Shown: positions 36,042 to 46,556, counted from the stretch's first letter. The stretch: DNA of 64,000 bases from Paracoccus saliphilus (GCF_028553805.1 NZ_CP067140.1:2604001-2668000); one strand, 5' to 3'. Notes: generated from the sequence alone by a model not told the origin. Made by a program: numbers and translations.

Positions 36042-36066
36042 AAAAAGGGGCCTCCGACGAGGCCCC
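36042..36066 (-). terminator. Rho-independent terminator of gltA
   Basis: On the minus strand GGGGCCTC-GTCG-GAGGCCCC is followed by TTTTTC. It begins 21 bases after the gltA stop codon. Confidence 0.9.
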
Positions 36067-36086
36067 AATCCATGTTTTTTTCAAGT

Positions 36087-37379
36087 TCAGCGCTTGCTCA
36101 CATCCACGTAATCGCGCTTGTCGCTGCCGATATAAAGCTGGCGCGGACGGCCGATCTTGTTCTGCGGATCGCTGATCATCTCTTTCCACTGGGCAATCCA
36201 GCCCACCGTGCGTGACAGGGCAAAGATCGGCGTGAACATCGAGGTCGGGAAGCCCATCGCTTCCAGGATGATGCCGGAATAGAAATCGACATTCGGGTAG
36301 AGCTTTTTCGAAACGAAAAACTCGTCCTCCAGCGCGATCTTCTCCAGCTCCTTGGCGACCTGCAGCGTCGGGTTGTTGTGGATGCCCAGAAGGTCCAGCA
36401 CCTCGTCCGCCGATTCCTTCATGACCTTGGCGCGCGGATCGAAATTCTTGTAGACCCGGTGGCCAAAACCCATCAGACGGAATGGATCGTCCTTGTCCTT
36501 CGCCCGTTCGATGAATTCCGGAATACGCTCCACATTGCCGATTTCGCGCAGCATTTCCAGGCAGGCCTGGTTCGCGCCGCCATGAGCCGGCCCCCACAGG
36601 CAGGCGATGCCCGCCGCGATGCAGGCGAAGGGATTCGCCCCCGAGGATCCGGCCAGACGCACCGTCGAGGTCGAAGCGTTCTGCTCATGATCGGCATGCA
36701 GGGTAAAGATGCGGTCCATCGCTTTCGACAGCGCCGGATCGATCTGATATTTCTCGGCCGGAACCGAAAAGCACATGTTCAGGAAATTCGAAGCGTAATC
36801 CAGCTCGTTATTGGGATACACGAAGGGCTGGCCGATCGAATATTTATAGGCCATTGCCGCGATCGTCGGCAGCTTGGCGATCAGCCGGATCGCCGCCACT
36901 TCGCGTTGCCATTCATCGCCGATATCCGTCGAGTCGTGATAGAAGGCCGACATCGCGCCGACCACGCCCACCATGGTCGCCATCGGATGGCTGTCGCGGC
37001 GGAACCCACGGAAGAAGTTATGCATCTGCTCATGCACCATGGTATGGCGCGTGACGCGATTTTCGAAATCGGTCATCTGTTCCGCGGTCGGCAATTCACC
37101 GTAAAGCAGCAGGTAGCAAACTTCGAGATAGTTGGACTTCTCGGCCAATTGATCGATCGGGTAGCCGCGATACCACAGCTCTCCCTTGTCGCCGTCGATA
37201 TAGGTAATCGTCGAATCGCAGCTTGCGGTCGAGGTGAAGCCCGGATCATAGGTGAACACGTCCGCCTGCCCGTACAGCTTGCGGATATCCAGCACATTCG
37301 GCCCCTGTGTCGGGTTGAGAATCGGTAATTCATATTCGGCGTTATTAAGTCGCAGTGTGGCTATCTTTGAATCTGCCAT
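36087..37379 (-). CDS. gltA: Citrate synthase
   Basis: A 430-residue type II citrate synthase. The ATG at 37379 is chosen, with GGAAAGGA 7 bases upstream; a TTG one codon earlier is unlikely. The active-site residues are visible: His in [20 protein letters not shown], His in [17 protein letters not shown] and Asp in [20 protein letters not shown]. It condenses oxaloacetate and acetyl-CoA in the TCA cycle. The length is standard for gram-negative hexameric enzymes. Confidence 0.98.
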   Translation of the reverse strand: MADSKIATLRLNNAEYELPILNPTQGPNVLDIRKLYGQADVFTYDPGFTSTASCDSTITYIDGDKGELWYRGYPIDQLAEKSNYLEVCYLLLYGELPTAEQMTDFENRVTRHTMVHEQMHNFFRGFRRDSHPMATMVGVVGAMSAFYHDSTDIGDEWQREVAAIRLIAKLPTIAAMAYKYSIGQPFVYPNNELDYASNFLNMCFSVPAEKYQIDPALSKAMDRIFTLHADHEQNASTSTVRLAGSSGANPFACIAAGIACLWGPAHGGANQACLEMLREIGNVERIPEFIERAKDKDDPFRLMGFGHRVYKNFDPRAKVMKESADEVLDLLGIHNNPTLQVAKELEKIALEDEFFVSKKLYPNVDFYSGIILEAMGFPTSMFTPIFALSRTVGWIAQWKEMISDPQNKIGRPRQLYIGSDKRDYVDVSKR

Positions 37380-37452
37380 CAAAACGTCCTTTCCGGCTGA
37401 GCCGGGCCGGGCGCGAAAATACGCGACAGGCCCCGGCGAGTGAGAGCAGGCA

Positions 37453-38850
37453 TCAGCCCGCCAATTCCGTCTGGTCGTGCAACCGGGCCAGCGATTCCTC
37501 GCGGCCTAGCGCCGTCATCATGTCGAACACGCTTGGGGTGGCGGTTCGTCCGGCCAGAGCGGCCCGCAGGGGGCCAGCAAGCTTGCCCAAACCGACGCCG
37601 TTTTCCTCGGCGATGGCCTTGGCCGCCTGCTCCAGCTCGTCTCGCGTCCAGCTAGCATGCTGCACCGCGGCAGTCAACGATTTCAGCATACCACGGGATA
37701 CCGAGCCCAGTGCCTTGGCCGCCTTCTCATCGATGTCCACAGGTCTTTCGATTAACGCGAACCTCGCCTGATCAAGCAATTGAGGCAACGTACGGGCCTT
37801 TTGTTTCAGAACTGTTAAGGCCGGAAGCAGCCGCTCCTTCTGACGTGGCGTCAACGGATCGCCCTCCGTCTCGGCCAGGAATTCCTCGAGTGCGTCAAGC
37901 AGTGCGGCGTCGTCCATCTCTCCGATATGATGCCCGCTGACATGTTCCAGTTTCTTGAAATCGAGCCGGGCCGGCGCGCGACCGATCCCCGGCAGGTCGA
38001 ACCATTCGCGAGCCTGGGCATCGTCGAACAATTCATCATCGCCATGGCTCCAGCCGAGCCGCGCCAGGTAGTTCCGCATCGCGACCGCCGGATAGCCCAG
38101 GGCCGCAAATTCATGTAGTCCCACCGCGCCGTGGCGCTTGGACAGCTTCTTGCCATCCTCGCCATGAATCAGCGGGATATGGGCGAAAACCGGGCGCGGC
38201 CAACCCATGGCGTCATAGATCTGGATCTGGCGGGCCGTGTTGGTCAGGTGGTCATCGCCCCGGATCACATGAGTCACGCCCATGTCGTGATCGTCCACCA
38301 CCACGGCAAGCATATAGGTCGGCGTGCCGTCACTGCGCAGCAGCACCATGTCGTCCAGTTGATCATTCGCCACGCGCACCTCGCCCTGCACGGAATCGGC
38401 GATGACCGTCTCGCCGGTCCGGGGGGCCTTCAGCCGGATCGCATAGGGCGCATCCGGCAACTCGGGCGAGTCACGCCAAGGGCTTTGGAACGGTTGGCGG
38501 GGATTCGCTTCGCGCCATGCCGCGATCTCTTCGGTGGTGGAAAAGCATCTATATGCCTTGCCCTTCTCCAACATCTCCTGCGCCACCTCTACATGGCGGT
38601 CCTTGCGGGCGAATTGGCTGATCGGTTCGTCGTCCCAATCGAGCCCCAGCCATTCGAGCCCCTTCAGAATCGCCTCCGTCGCTTCGGGTGTCGAGCGGGC
38701 GCGGTCGGTATCCTCGATGCGCAGCAGGAACTTTCCCCCCCGGCCCCGGGCATACAGCCAGTTGAACAGCGCCGTGCGCGCACCGCCGATATGCAAGTAA
38801 CCGGTCGGGGAAGGGGCAAATCGAGTGACGATCTGGGCGGTATCGGACAT
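37453..38850 (-). CDS. gltX: Glutamyl-tRNA synthetase
   Basis: A 465-residue class I synthetase starting at the ATG at 38850 ([20 protein letters not shown]). The HIGH motif is HIGG in [20 protein letters not shown], and the KMSKS motif is LSKR in [20 protein letters not shown]. The C-terminal helical anticodon-binding domain ends [17 protein letters not shown]. An open extension upstream of 38850 is rejected because it lacks family sequence. It is transcribed divergently from comEC with 114 bp between. Confidence 0.97.
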   Translation of the reverse strand: MSDTAQIVTRFAPSPTGYLHIGGARTALFNWLYARGRGGKFLLRIEDTDRARSTPEATEAILKGLEWLGLDWDDEPISQFARKDRHVEVAQEMLEKGKAYRCFSTTEEIAAWREANPRQPFQSPWRDSPELPDAPYAIRLKAPRTGETVIADSVQGEVRVANDQLDDMVLLRSDGTPTYMLAVVVDDHDMGVTHVIRGDDHLTNTARQIQIYDAMGWPRPVFAHIPLIHGEDGKKLSKRHGAVGLHEFAALGYPAVAMRNYLARLGWSHGDDELFDDAQAREWFDLPGIGRAPARLDFKKLEHVSGHHIGEMDDAALLDALEEFLAETEGDPLTPRQKERLLPALTVLKQKARTLPQLLDQARFALIERPVDIDEKAAKALGSVSRGMLKSLTAAVQHASWTRDELEQAAKAIAEENGVGLGKLAGPLRAALAGRTATPSVFDMMTALGREESLARLHDQTELAG

Positions 38851-38964
38851 CGGGGATTCCTGACGATGAATTTCAAGATTGGCAAGACCGCGTTTACCGT
38901 TCGGTAATCCAGCCATGCCATGTTTGTGACGCAGAAATAGAGAACCGCCCCGGAAAGGACAAGA

Positions 38965-41169
38965 ATGACTGCCCCTGCCGGCATCAGGCCGGTTCCCTCG
39001 GCGTCGGCCGTGCCGGTTCCGCCTCCGGGTTTGGCTCCTTCCCGGACAGGCACGATCCGGCATCCGGTCACGCGCCGATCCCGCCCGGCCATTGCAGGCC
39101 GGGCGGGACTATTCCCCTGGGTGCCGGTTTGCCTTGCGGCCGGGATTTCTGCCTGGTTCGCCCTGCCGGAATTGCCGACATGGTGGCAATGGCTGGCGAT
39201 CGCGATCACCGGCCTGATAGCGGTGGCAGCGTCATGCCTGGCCGCGCCGCTCGCCGAACGCGGGCGGATCGGCTGGCGAATGGCGGATATGCTGCGCCTT
39301 GGCGGGCTGGTCACGGCGCTGATCGTGGCGGGAACGGTCCTGATCGGGTTGCGCTCGGCCCATGTCGCCGCACCGATCCTGAAATGGCGCTATTACGGCC
39401 CGATCGAGGGGCGGTTGGTCGAGATCGACCGCTCTGCCCGCGACCGGTTTCGCCTGACGCTGGACAAGATCGTGCTGGAGGAGGTCGATGCCAGCCAGAC
39501 TCCGCACCGCGTCCGGGTTTCATTGACGGACACGGCGAGCGGAACCCTGCCCCAACTCGGGCAGCGGATCAGCCTGACCGGCCATCTGGGTCCGCCACCC
39601 GGTCCCGCCTCGCCGGGCAGTTTCGACTTTCGCTGGCATGCGTGGTTTTCAGGCCTGGGCGCCGTCGGCTATTCGCGCCAGCCCGCCGTCAGCCTGGCAC
39701 CGCCGAGTGGCGGAACGTGGAAAATGCACCGCGCCCGCATCGCCATCAGCCAGAAGATACAACAGCGGATCGGAGGGCAGGAAGGCGCCGTCGCAGCCGC
39801 GCTGATGACTGGCGACAGATCGGGCATCGCCGAAGCCACGAACAAGATCATGCGGGCCTCGAATCTCTACCACATCATCTCGATCTCGGGACTTCACATG
39901 GGGATGCTGGCCGGGTTCGTTTATGCCGCCATGCGATATGCGATGGTGGGGTTGCAGGCTACGGGTCTTGCACTCGCCCTGCCCGCGCACAAGATCGCGG
40001 CCCTTGTCGCGATGCTGGCGGCCGCCATCTACCTGTGGCTTTCGGGCGGAGGCGTTGCGACCGAGCGCGCCTTTGTCATGGTCGCTGTCATGCTGGGCGC
40101 GATACTGGCGGATCGCAGGGCGATCTCGCTGCGGACCGTTGCGATGGCGGCGGTGGCGATCCTGATCTACAGCCCCGAAGCGCTGGTCACGCCCGGATTC
40201 CAGATGAGCTTTGCCGCGACCATCGCGCTGATCCTCATTTACGGGCCATGGTCGTGCATCGCCCCGCATCTGCCGTTCTGGCTGCGCCCGGTGATCATGC
40301 TACTTCTGACCTCGCTGGTTGCCGGGATGGCGACGGCACCCATCGCGGCAGCGCATTTCAACCAGATGGCCCATTACGGTCTGCTCGCCAATCTGCTGGT
40401 GGTGCCTGTGATGGGCACGCTGGTCATGCCCGCAGGTGTCATCGCCGCGCTGCTGGCACCCTTCGGACTGGCCGATCCGGCACTATGGGTGATGGGGATG
40501 GGCACGGCATGGATGCTGCAAGTGGCAGAGTTCATCGCCGGGCTTGGCGGTTCCGTGACACCTGTCGTCCTGCCCCCTGCCCCGGTCCTGCCGCTGATGG
40601 GATTCGGGGCGGCGCTGCTGGTGCTGTGCTGGCGTCCGGGGACGGGCTTGCGCCGCTTGCCGTTACTTGCCGGTTTCGCGGCGGGCGCGGCAATGCTGGC
40701 CACCGCCGCCGCGATCTGGCTGAATACCGGCCGACCGCTTCTCCTGATCGCCCCGGAAGGCGAAGCGGCGGGGCTGATGACCCCGCAGGGCCGGGCCATG
40801 TCCAAACCGTCCGGCGGCAGCTTCACCGTCAGGACATGGTTGCGAGAGGATGGCGATATCGCGACGCAACAACAATCCGCCGAACGTCCCGGCTGGTCGG
40901 GCGACAGGAACATGCGGCACGCCGCGCTGCCCAATGGATGGCAGGTCTGGCATTTCACCGGTAAGGGCTCGGGTGAACGGGCAGCCGCCGCCTGTCTTCC
41001 AAAGCGCATCGTCATCGCGACGGAAAGGACCGGATTGACGACGAGCAACCAGCGCTGCCTGCTGTTCGACCTCTACGCGCTGCGGTATAGCGGTGCGGTG
41101 ACCATCGATTTCGATAGTGCTGAACCGGTGGTTCGAACCGTGGCAGAGACGCACCGTTCCCCGGGCTGA
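38965..41169 (+). CDS. comEC: ComEC/Rec2 family DNA-uptake channel protein
   Basis: A 734-residue membrane protein with the ComEC order. A DUF4131 N-terminal region with two helices is followed by an OB-like domain ([20 protein letters not shown]) and the Competence domain (~270-560) with [20 protein letters not shown] and [20 protein letters not shown]. The C-terminal beta-lactamase-like domain of the longest ComECs seems absent or very reduced. It would pass single-stranded DNA into the cytoplasm. Whether the organism is competent is not shown. The divergent gltX gene shares the upstream region. Confidence 0.92.
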   Translation: MTAPAGIRPVPSASAVPVPPPGLAPSRTGTIRHPVTRRSRPAIAGRAGLFPWVPVCLAAGISAWFALPELPTWWQWLAIAITGLIAVAASCLAAPLAERGRIGWRMADMLRLGGLVTALIVAGTVLIGLRSAHVAAPILKWRYYGPIEGRLVEIDRSARDRFRLTLDKIVLEEVDASQTPHRVRVSLTDTASGTLPQLGQRISLTGHLGPPPGPASPGSFDFRWHAWFSGLGAVGYSRQPAVSLAPPSGGTWKMHRARIAISQKIQQRIGGQEGAVAAALMTGDRSGIAEATNKIMRASNLYHIISISGLHMGMLAGFVYAAMRYAMVGLQATGLALALPAHKIAALVAMLAAAIYLWLSGGGVATERAFVMVAVMLGAILADRRAISLRTVAMAAVAILIYSPEALVTPGFQMSFAATIALILIYGPWSCIAPHLPFWLRPVIMLLLTSLVAGMATAPIAAAHFNQMAHYGLLANLLVVPVMGTLVMPAGVIAALLAPFGLADPALWVMGMGTAWMLQVAEFIAGLGGSVTPVVLPPAPVLPLMGFGAALLVLCWRPGTGLRRLPLLAGFAAGAAMLATAAAIWLNTGRPLLLIAPEGEAAGLMTPQGRAMSKPSGGSFTVRTWLREDGDIATQQQSAERPGWSGDRNMRHAALPNGWQVWHFTGKGSGERAAAACLPKRIVIATERTGLTTSNQRCLLFDLYALRYSGAVTIDFDSAEPVVRTVAETHRSPG

Positions 41170-41171
41170 AG

Positions 41172-41768
41172 TCAGTCCCGCCGCAGGACCAACCATGTCC
41201 AGCTTATCCCGGAGGCGCGGTTTTGCTTTTGGATGGACTCTGCCTTGCGAGAGGCCTGCAGTGACAGACCGGCCCGTCCCGCCGCTGCAATCGTCTCGTC
41301 CGGATCGGGATTGAAGAGACCTCGCGCAGGATCATCCTGGCCGTGCCGCAGATTCATGATGATCCGGCCACCGGGCAGCAGGCACGCGGCCAGTGACGCC
41401 ATGGCGATATCGCGGGCATCGGGGTTCACATGATGCCAGACACCGGACAAGAGCAGCAAGTCGCAGGCGGGTTGTGCCTGCAGCGTCCGCAGGTCCGGCA
41501 GGCTGTCGTCAAGCCATTCCACCCTTGGATTGGCGGCTTCGGCCATGTCGCGGAATTCCTGCACCGGCTCGACGGCGATAACCTCATGCCCTTGATCCGC
41601 AAGCCAGGCCGCAACCCGCCCCGGCCCGGCACCGATATCCGCAACCCGGCAGGGCGCAGTCGGGAAAAGATCGGCGACCGGTGCAAACGTTTCCGAGACG
41701 GGATGGCTTTCCCAACGCGCCGCAAGCATCGCTGCATTCTCGGCATAAAGGCGTAATGCAGGGCCCAT
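41172..41768 (-). CDS. Class I SAM-dependent methyltransferase
   Basis: A 198-residue protein from the ATG at 41768 (MGPALRLYAENAAMLAARWE). The SAM-binding motif I is CRVADIGAGPGRVAAWLADQ, followed by EVIAVEPVQEFRDMAEAANP and LLLLSGVWHHVNPDARDIAM. The ATG shares one base with the stop of the omega-transaminase gene (TGATG), so it is translationally coupled. The substrate is unknown. Confidence 0.88.
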   Translation of the reverse strand: MGPALRLYAENAAMLAARWESHPVSETFAPVADLFPTAPCRVADIGAGPGRVAAWLADQGHEVIAVEPVQEFRDMAEAANPRVEWLDDSLPDLRTLQAQPACDLLLLSGVWHHVNPDARDIAMASLAACLLPGGRIIMNLRHGQDDPARGLFNPDPDETIAAAGRAGLSLQASRKAESIQKQNRASGISWTWLVLRRD

Positions 41769-43132
41769 CACGCGACCTCGGCAAAGACTTGGGTCAGCGC
41801 CCGTTCCAGCTTGTCGAACATCTCGTCCATCTGTTCCTCGGTCAGGATGAAGGGCGGGCAAAGCACGATGGACTGACCCAGTGGGCGACAGATCAGCCCC
41901 AGATCGGTGCAGGTGTTGGCGATGCGCTCGCTGACCGAAAGGCTGGCGTCGAATGGAGTCTTGGTCGGTTTGTCCTTCACCGCCTCCAGGGCCCACATGA
42001 AGCCGACGCCCCGCAACTCGCCAATATGGTCGCTACGTTCCATGATACCGCGCAGACCGGCCTCCATCCTCGGGGCGAGGCGCCGGACGTTCTCCGCCAG
42101 CCCCTCGTTCATCACCACCTCGATGGCCTTGAGCGCGATGGCGCAACCCACCGGATGGCCCGAGGCGGTGAAACCATGTGGAAATTCCTCGATCTTCTCG
42201 GCTGCCGCCTGCAAACGGTCGGAGAGTTCGGGGCCAAGGATCACCGCGCCCATCGGGAACAGCCCGGCGGTCAGGTTCTTGGAGCTGATGATGACATCGG
42301 GCACGAAATCATAGGTCTCGCAGCCCCAGGTGTTTCCCGTACGCCCGAAGCCGCAGATCACTTCATCCGAGATCATCGGGATGTCGTATTTCTTCAGGAC
42401 CTTTTGCACCGCCTGGAAATATCCCTTCGATGGCGGGATCACACCGCCCGCCCCCATCACCGGCTCGGCAAAGAAACCCGCGATCGTGTCGGCACCCTCG
42501 CGCTGGATGGTTTCCTCCAACTCGCGGGCAAGGCGCTGCGTGAACTGATCCTCGCTTTCTCCCTCCTCGCCGAACCGCCAGTAATGCGGGCAGGTCAGGT
42601 GGATGAAACCGTCCATTGGCAGGCCGAAAACCTCGTTATACGGCTTGCCGGTCATGCTGGCCGAAACCGCCGTCACCCCGTGATAGGCATTGAAACGCGT
42701 CAGTATCCTGCGGCGTTTCGGATTGCCTTCGCTGCCATGCAGGAACCACAGCATCTTGACCATCGTGTCATTCGCTTCAGAACCCGAATTGGTGTAAAAG
42801 ACCTTACCACGCGCGAAAGGTGAAACCTCGACCAGCTTCTCTGACAGCATCACCGTCTGGTCGGACATTCGCCCGAAAAAGGCGTGATAGCCGGGGAAAC
42901 GGTCATATTGCGCCTTGGCGGCCTCGGCCAATCCCTTGTGATCAAAGCCTGCGACCATGTTCCACAGCCCGGAATTGGCATCGAGATAGCGCTTGCCGTT
43001 CACATCATGGACATAGGGGCCCTCGCCATGGGTGACGATGACCGCGCCGCGTTCATACACGCTTGGCAGATCGGTGAAACCGTACATGGAGAATTCGTCG
43101 GCGCGGGCTTCCCAGCTTTGCGGCTTGTTCAT
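41768..43132 (-). CDS. Class III omega-transaminase (pyruvate/amine aminotransferase)
   Basis: A 454-residue PLP enzyme from the ATG at 43132 (MNKPQSWEARADEFSMYGFT). Fold-type I class III features: the PLP cap YTNSGSEANDTMVKMLWFLH, the Asp in DEVICGFGRTGNTWGCETYD and the Schiff-base Lys in VIISSKNLTAGLFPMGAVIL. Against what I remember of the Paracoccus denitrificans omega-transaminase it is very similar throughout, including the C-terminus. It would transaminate primary amines or omega-amino acids with pyruvate. The physiological amine is unknown. Confidence 0.93.
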   Translation of the reverse strand: MNKPQSWEARADEFSMYGFTDLPSVYERGAVIVTHGEGPYVHDVNGKRYLDANSGLWNMVAGFDHKGLAEAAKAQYDRFPGYHAFFGRMSDQTVMLSEKLVEVSPFARGKVFYTNSGSEANDTMVKMLWFLHGSEGNPKRRRILTRFNAYHGVTAVSASMTGKPYNEVFGLPMDGFIHLTCPHYWRFGEEGESEDQFTQRLARELEETIQREGADTIAGFFAEPVMGAGGVIPPSKGYFQAVQKVLKKYDIPMISDEVICGFGRTGNTWGCETYDFVPDVIISSKNLTAGLFPMGAVILGPELSDRLQAAAEKIEEFPHGFTASGHPVGCAIALKAIEVVMNEGLAENVRRLAPRMEAGLRGIMERSDHIGELRGVGFMWALEAVKDKPTKTPFDASLSVSERIANTCTDLGLICRPLGQSIVLCPPFILTEEQMDEMFDKLERALTQVFAEVA

Positions 43133-43322
43133 GATGTTGCCTTCCGTGGACAGGTTCGCAGTCAAGCTATCCCTGCCGAGAGAAGCGTTCAATGGGTTCG
43201 AGAGCCGCGCGGACGGATTGCCGACCCACGCGCATCCGAAGTGATCGGAACGCCGGGAATGCAAGACGAATTGCCGATTGCGGAAATTTCCAAGCCGCGC
43301 CTAACTTGGCATAGGAGGACAG

Positions 43323-43781
43323 ATGATGCGCCTGATCATATTCGCCGTTCTGGCCCTGCTATTGCCCATGGCTGCCACTGCAGACGGGGTGGCCATATTC
43401 CCGGTCAAACTGCTCGACACGTCCAAGGAAGCGCGTGATCAAACCGCCGAACATGAGCGGCGCTTGGGTATCCTCTCCGAGGTTCTGCAAGAGGAACTGG
43501 ACGGCGCGGTGACAATCACCGGCGAGACGCTGGCCGAGTGTCAGCCCGAGACAACGGAATGCCTGCTGGAACTGGCGCGGGATACGGGATCGGACCAAGC
43601 GGTTTTCGTGGTGGTGCAAAAGACCAGCACGCTGATCCTGCAGGTCTTCGCCAATCTGGTGGATGTGGAAACGGGCGAGCTGATCGCCAGCCGTGATCTC
43701 AATTTCCGTGGCGACAATGACGAGGCATGGCGCCGCGCGGGCCGATTCCTGGCCAAACAATTGCGCGGCGCCGGCGATTAG
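43323..43781 (+). CDS. Exported DUF2380/DUF3280-type protein
   Basis: A 152-residue protein with a signal peptide (RLIIFAVLALLLPMAATADG) and AGGAGG before the ATG at 43323. The mature part matches a small periplasmic DUF2380 family: VAIFPVKLLDTSKEARDQTA, ILSEVLQEELDGAVTITGET and VFVVVQKTSTLILQVFANLV. Two cysteines (LAECQPETTECLLELA) may form a disulfide. The function is unknown. It is divergent from the transaminase gene and overlaps the next convergent gene by 4 bases at the 3' end. Confidence 0.75.
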   Translation: MMRLIIFAVLALLLPMAATADGVAIFPVKLLDTSKEARDQTAEHERRLGILSEVLQEELDGAVTITGETLAECQPETTECLLELARDTGSDQAVFVVVQKTSTLILQVFANLVDVETGELIASRDLNFRGDNDEAWRRAGRFLAKQLRGAGD

Positions 43782-44230
43782 GCTGCGGCGGCGGCCTCTA
43801 GCGCGGCGAGGTCGATCTTGCGCATCTCCATCAGCGCCGGAAAAACCTTCGTGGCATCCGGACCGGCCAGAAGCTGCGTCGCCCGGCGCGGAACGATCTG
43901 CCATGACAGACCGAAGCGATCCTTCAGCCAGCCGCATTGGGATTCCGCCCCGCCGTCTTTTGTCAGGGCTTCCCAAAGCCGGTCGGTTTCCGCCTGATCC
44001 TCGGTCAGCACCGAGATCGAGGCCGCCTCGGACAGGGTGAAATGCGGACCTCCATTCAACGCCTGGTAGGGCGTCCCCGCCAGTGTGAACTCAACCATCA
44101 GCACCTTGCCGTCGGGTCCGTGAACCAGATTGTCAATCCGGCTGTCTGGCAGCAGCGAGACATAGAACTCTGCCGCCTGCTGCGCCTTGTCGTCATACCA
44201 GAAACAGGTCGCGACCTTTTGCCTAGCCAT
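43778..44230 (-). CDS. VOC/PhnB-like protein (3-demethylubiquinone methyltransferase-like fold)
   Basis: A 150-residue protein of the PhnB/VOC superfamily: ATCFWYDDKAQQAAEFYVSL, VLMVEFTLAGTPYQALNGGP and the SQCGWLKDRFGLSWQIVPRR end. Such proteins bind metals or small ligands; a role in antibiotic resistance or stress is possible but not shown. It is the last gene of the four-gene TetR operon, overlapping its upstream neighbour by 8 bases. Confidence 0.86.
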   Translation of the reverse strand: MARQKVATCFWYDDKAQQAAEFYVSLLPDSRIDNLVHGPDGKVLMVEFTLAGTPYQALNGGPHFTLSEAASISVLTEDQAETDRLWEALTKDGGAESQCGWLKDRFGLSWQIVPRRATQLLAGPDATKVFPALMEMRKIDLAALEAAAAA

Positions 44231-44648
44231 TGTCCTGCCCTTTCGATCCGGTGAAGTTCAGCATCCACGGCGTTCCGAAACGGTCGCGGAACATGGTGAA
44301 GCGCTCGGCCCAGAATGTCTCCGCAGGCTCCATCGTGATCGTCTCGGCATCTTTCGACAATGCCGCGAATACGCGGTCGAACTCGGCCAGAGATGGCGTT
44401 TCGATCGACACATAGAAGCCTTGCGGGCGATCATACATGTCTTCCGAATTGTCCGAGGCCATGACCATGGAGGACTCCAGCGTCATCGCCATGTTCATCA
44501 CCATGTCATCGCCGCCCGGCATGCGCTGATCCGGCGCAGCATCGCCATTGCGGAAAACGCCGGTGATCTTACCGCCGAGGGTTTCCGCGTAATGACTCAT
44601 CGCCTCAAGGCAGTTTCCCTTGAAAAACAGATAAATGGTCGGTTGCAT
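44223..44648 (-). CDS. VOC/PhnB family protein
   Basis: A 141-residue protein from the ATG at 44648 (MQPTIYLFFKGNCLEAMSHY) with GGGAGGATAAG upstream. PhnB features are CLEAMSHYAETLGGKITGVF, MVMNMAMTLESSMVMASDN and RFTMFRDRFGTPWMLNFTGS. It is a different subgroup from its neighbour, so the pair is not a simple recent duplication. It is the third gene of the TetR operon. Confidence 0.88.
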   Translation of the reverse strand: MQPTIYLFFKGNCLEAMSHYAETLGGKITGVFRNGDAAPDQRMPGGDDMVMNMAMTLESSMVMASDNSEDMYDRPQGFYVSIETPSLAEFDRVFAALSKDAETITMEPAETFWAERFTMFRDRFGTPWMLNFTGSKGQDNG

Positions 44649-44659
44649 CTTATCCTCCC

Positions 44660-45124
44660 TCAGAGTGTTTTCGCCAAGGCTTCCAACTGGTCGGCGGCCT
44701 TGCCCCAACCTTCATGGAATCCCATTTCTTCATGCTCCTTGCGGGCCTCTTCGCTCCAGTGCATGGCGCGGGCGACGTAATGAGTGCGGCCATCTCCTGC
44801 ATCCTCGAAACTCACTTCCGAGGCCATGAAAGGCCGACCCTGCGGGCGCCAGCCGGGCGCGAAGGCGTCCGTCGTCACCAGCTTGCGTCCATCGACGAGT
44901 TCAAGGAAAACGCCCAGATTGGGAAATTTCTCACCGTCCGGGCCGTTCATCACGCAAGAGAACTCGCCGCCCGGCCGAAGGTCCAGCACCGGATCGGTGA
45001 TGTACCAGGGCTTGGGACAGAACCACTGCTCCAGCAGTTTCGGCTCGGTCCAGCAGCGCCACAAGGCGGCACGCGGAGCCTCCATCATGCGATCGAGAAC
45101 CAGGTCATTGGTCGTATCAGTCAT
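44660..45124 (-). CDS. SRPBCC/AHSA1 domain protein
   Basis: A 154-residue protein with the AHSA1 (START-like) fold: LVLDRMMEAPRAALWRCWTE, PKLLEQWFCPKPWYITDPVL and RPGGEFSCVMNGPDGEKFPN, ending HEGWGKAADQLEALAKTL. These bind hydrophobic ligands. It overlaps the TetR gene by 4 bases (ATGA) and is the second gene of the operon; VOC genes follow, a frequent pairing. Confidence 0.9.
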   Translation of the reverse strand: MTDTTNDLVLDRMMEAPRAALWRCWTEPKLLEQWFCPKPWYITDPVLDLRPGGEFSCVMNGPDGEKFPNLGVFLELVDGRKLVTTDAFAPGWRPQGRPFMASEVSFEDAGDGRTHYVARAMHWSEEARKEHEEMGFHEGWGKAADQLEALAKTL

Positions 45125-45759
45125 GTCGTCCTCCCTTTGGACGGGGTGTGAAACAAGAGTGTCAGATAGCGTTTGAGATGATCGACGCTATCGATGGCAA
45201 CGGCCGGATCGCCCGCCGCCTTGGCCAGGATGAATGCCCCCTGCAGCACCGCCTGCATATGGGCGGCAAGATTGGCAGCGGTCCAATCACCTGCGATTCC
45301 CCGCGATTCCATCGCCGCGGCGATATCGGGTTCCAGCGTGGCGGCATGGTCAAAGATCGTCGCCGCACAGGCTTCACGGATCGCGGGATGCGAGGCATAG
45401 GCCTCCTGCGTCATCGTGCCGACGAGGCAGGTGAATTCCTCGATCTCGCCGGCGATGATCTCGCGACGGAAATCGACATAGCCCAGCACACGGTCCAACG
45501 GGTCCGCATGGTCGTGATAGGACGCCGCGGCAAACAGCGCCCCGGTAGTTTCAGCCCAGTATTCCGCAGCGGCCACCCCCAACGCCTCTTTACTGACGAA
45601 ATGATGGAAGAAGGCGCCCTTGGTCACCCCTGCCGCACGGCAGAGCTGATCGACGCTGGTCGCGGCGAAACCCTGTGTACGGACGATATCGCGCGCCGCC
45701 TCCAGCAGTCTTGTGCGTGCATCGCCACGTTCGGGATTATGTTTGGTCGGTCTTGGCAT
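45121..45759 (-). CDS. TetR family transcriptional regulator
   Basis: A 212-residue repressor. The N-terminal helix-turn-helix is at ~15-60 (RTRLLEAARDIVRTQGFAAT, SVDQLCRAAGVTKGAFFHHF). The C-terminal ligand domain is of the TetR_C type (LAAHMQAVLQGAFILAKAAG). It is the first gene of an operon with AHSA1 and two VOC proteins. A perfect 9-bp palindrome lies 6 bases upstream of the ATG, so it very probably represses its own operon. Confidence 0.93.
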   Translation of the reverse strand: MPRPTKHNPERGDARTRLLEAARDIVRTQGFAATSVDQLCRAAGVTKGAFFHHFVSKEALGVAAAEYWAETTGALFAAASYHDHADPLDRVLGYVDFRREIIAGEIEEFTCLVGTMTQEAYASHPAIREACAATIFDHAATLEPDIAAAMESRGIAGDWTAANLAAHMQAVLQGAFILAKAAGDPAVAIDSVDHLKRYLTLLFHTPSKGRTT

Positions 45760-45764
45760 ATCCT

Positions 45765-45790
45765 ATAAATACCAACCAGTCGGTATTTAT
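45765..45790. promoter_or_regulatory. TetR operator palindrome
   Basis: Arms ATAAATACC (45765-45773) and GGTATTTAT (45782-45790) are perfect inverted repeats around an 8-base centre AACCAGTC. It is the classic TetR-type site ACCGACTGGTTGGT seen in many TetR operators. It lies immediately upstream of the tetR start and overlaps its leader. Confidence 0.8.
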
Positions 45791-45839
45791 GTCAACAGAA
45801 ATCTGCCAACCCGCTCGGGCATCATCCTCGCGGGCAGTT

Positions 45840-46556
45840 TCAGTCCCCAAACGGCGTCCCAGAGTTCTGGGGCACATTGTTCATCAGTCGCCATGTCTCC
45901 TGCTGAACATCCATGCGTCCACTGCGGGCAACGGTATCGAACAAAGAGGATGCCTTGAGGTTCTCGGGCAGGTTTCGCTCAATGTAATCGTCATTCCTTG
46001 GCAGAACCCACAACGACCGTCCCCGTTCGATCTGCAACCGGCTGAAACGGAAATCGACGAATCCTTCGCTGCCGGCCAGATCGGCAATCGTTGGCATGTG
46101 CCGCCCAAGCATGCAGGCCGTTCCGGTACCAAGATTGGTCACCCCGATAATCCCGGCGCAGGCCTTGAAAAACAGAAAATTGCGCCAGCCATATGTGTTC
46201 AGACGTTTCTTGTAGACCCAGGCATTGCCCTGATAGCCGACGATATTGCCGTTCAACCCGACCCGTCCCGCCAGAGCCAGGGTGTTCGCTACATAATCTG
46301 ACGGATAGAGGATATCGTCATCGACCGTGAAGACGATATCGTCCCGCCCGGCCTCGAAGGCGAATTTCCCCAGATCCTTCAGATCACGATCCGGGATCAT
46401 CGCTTCGACATTGCCGAATTGGCCAAGTTCTGCCGGAATCTCGTTATATTCGTTCAGGCAAATGAACATCCTGTCGACCTGCGGCGCGATACGCTGGATC
46501 ACCGCCATCATGATTTCCCGCCTCGGAGGGAAAGTCGCCATATGCGCCCGGATCAT
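45840..46556 (-). CDS. Glycosyltransferase, GT-A type (DxD-containing)
   Basis: A 238-residue protein starting MIRAHMATFPPRREIMMAVI. A probable DxD motif is in IVFTVDDDILYPSDYVANTL. The sequence IAPQVDRMFICLNEYNEIPA and YVANTLALAGRVGLNGNIVG fit a small GT-A sugar transferase. The donor and acceptor are unknown; surface polysaccharide is likely from family only. It overlaps the TfoX_C gene by 4 bases (ATGA). Confidence 0.75.
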   Translation of the reverse strand: MIRAHMATFPPRREIMMAVIQRIAPQVDRMFICLNEYNEIPAELGQFGNVEAMIPDRDLKDLGKFAFEAGRDDIVFTVDDDILYPSDYVANTLALAGRVGLNGNIVGYQGNAWVYKKRLNTYGWRNFLFFKACAGIIGVTNLGTGTACMLGRHMPTIADLAGSEGFVDFRFSRLQIERGRSLWVLPRNDDYIERNLPENLKASSLFDTVARSGRMDVQQETWRLMNNVPQNSGTPFGD

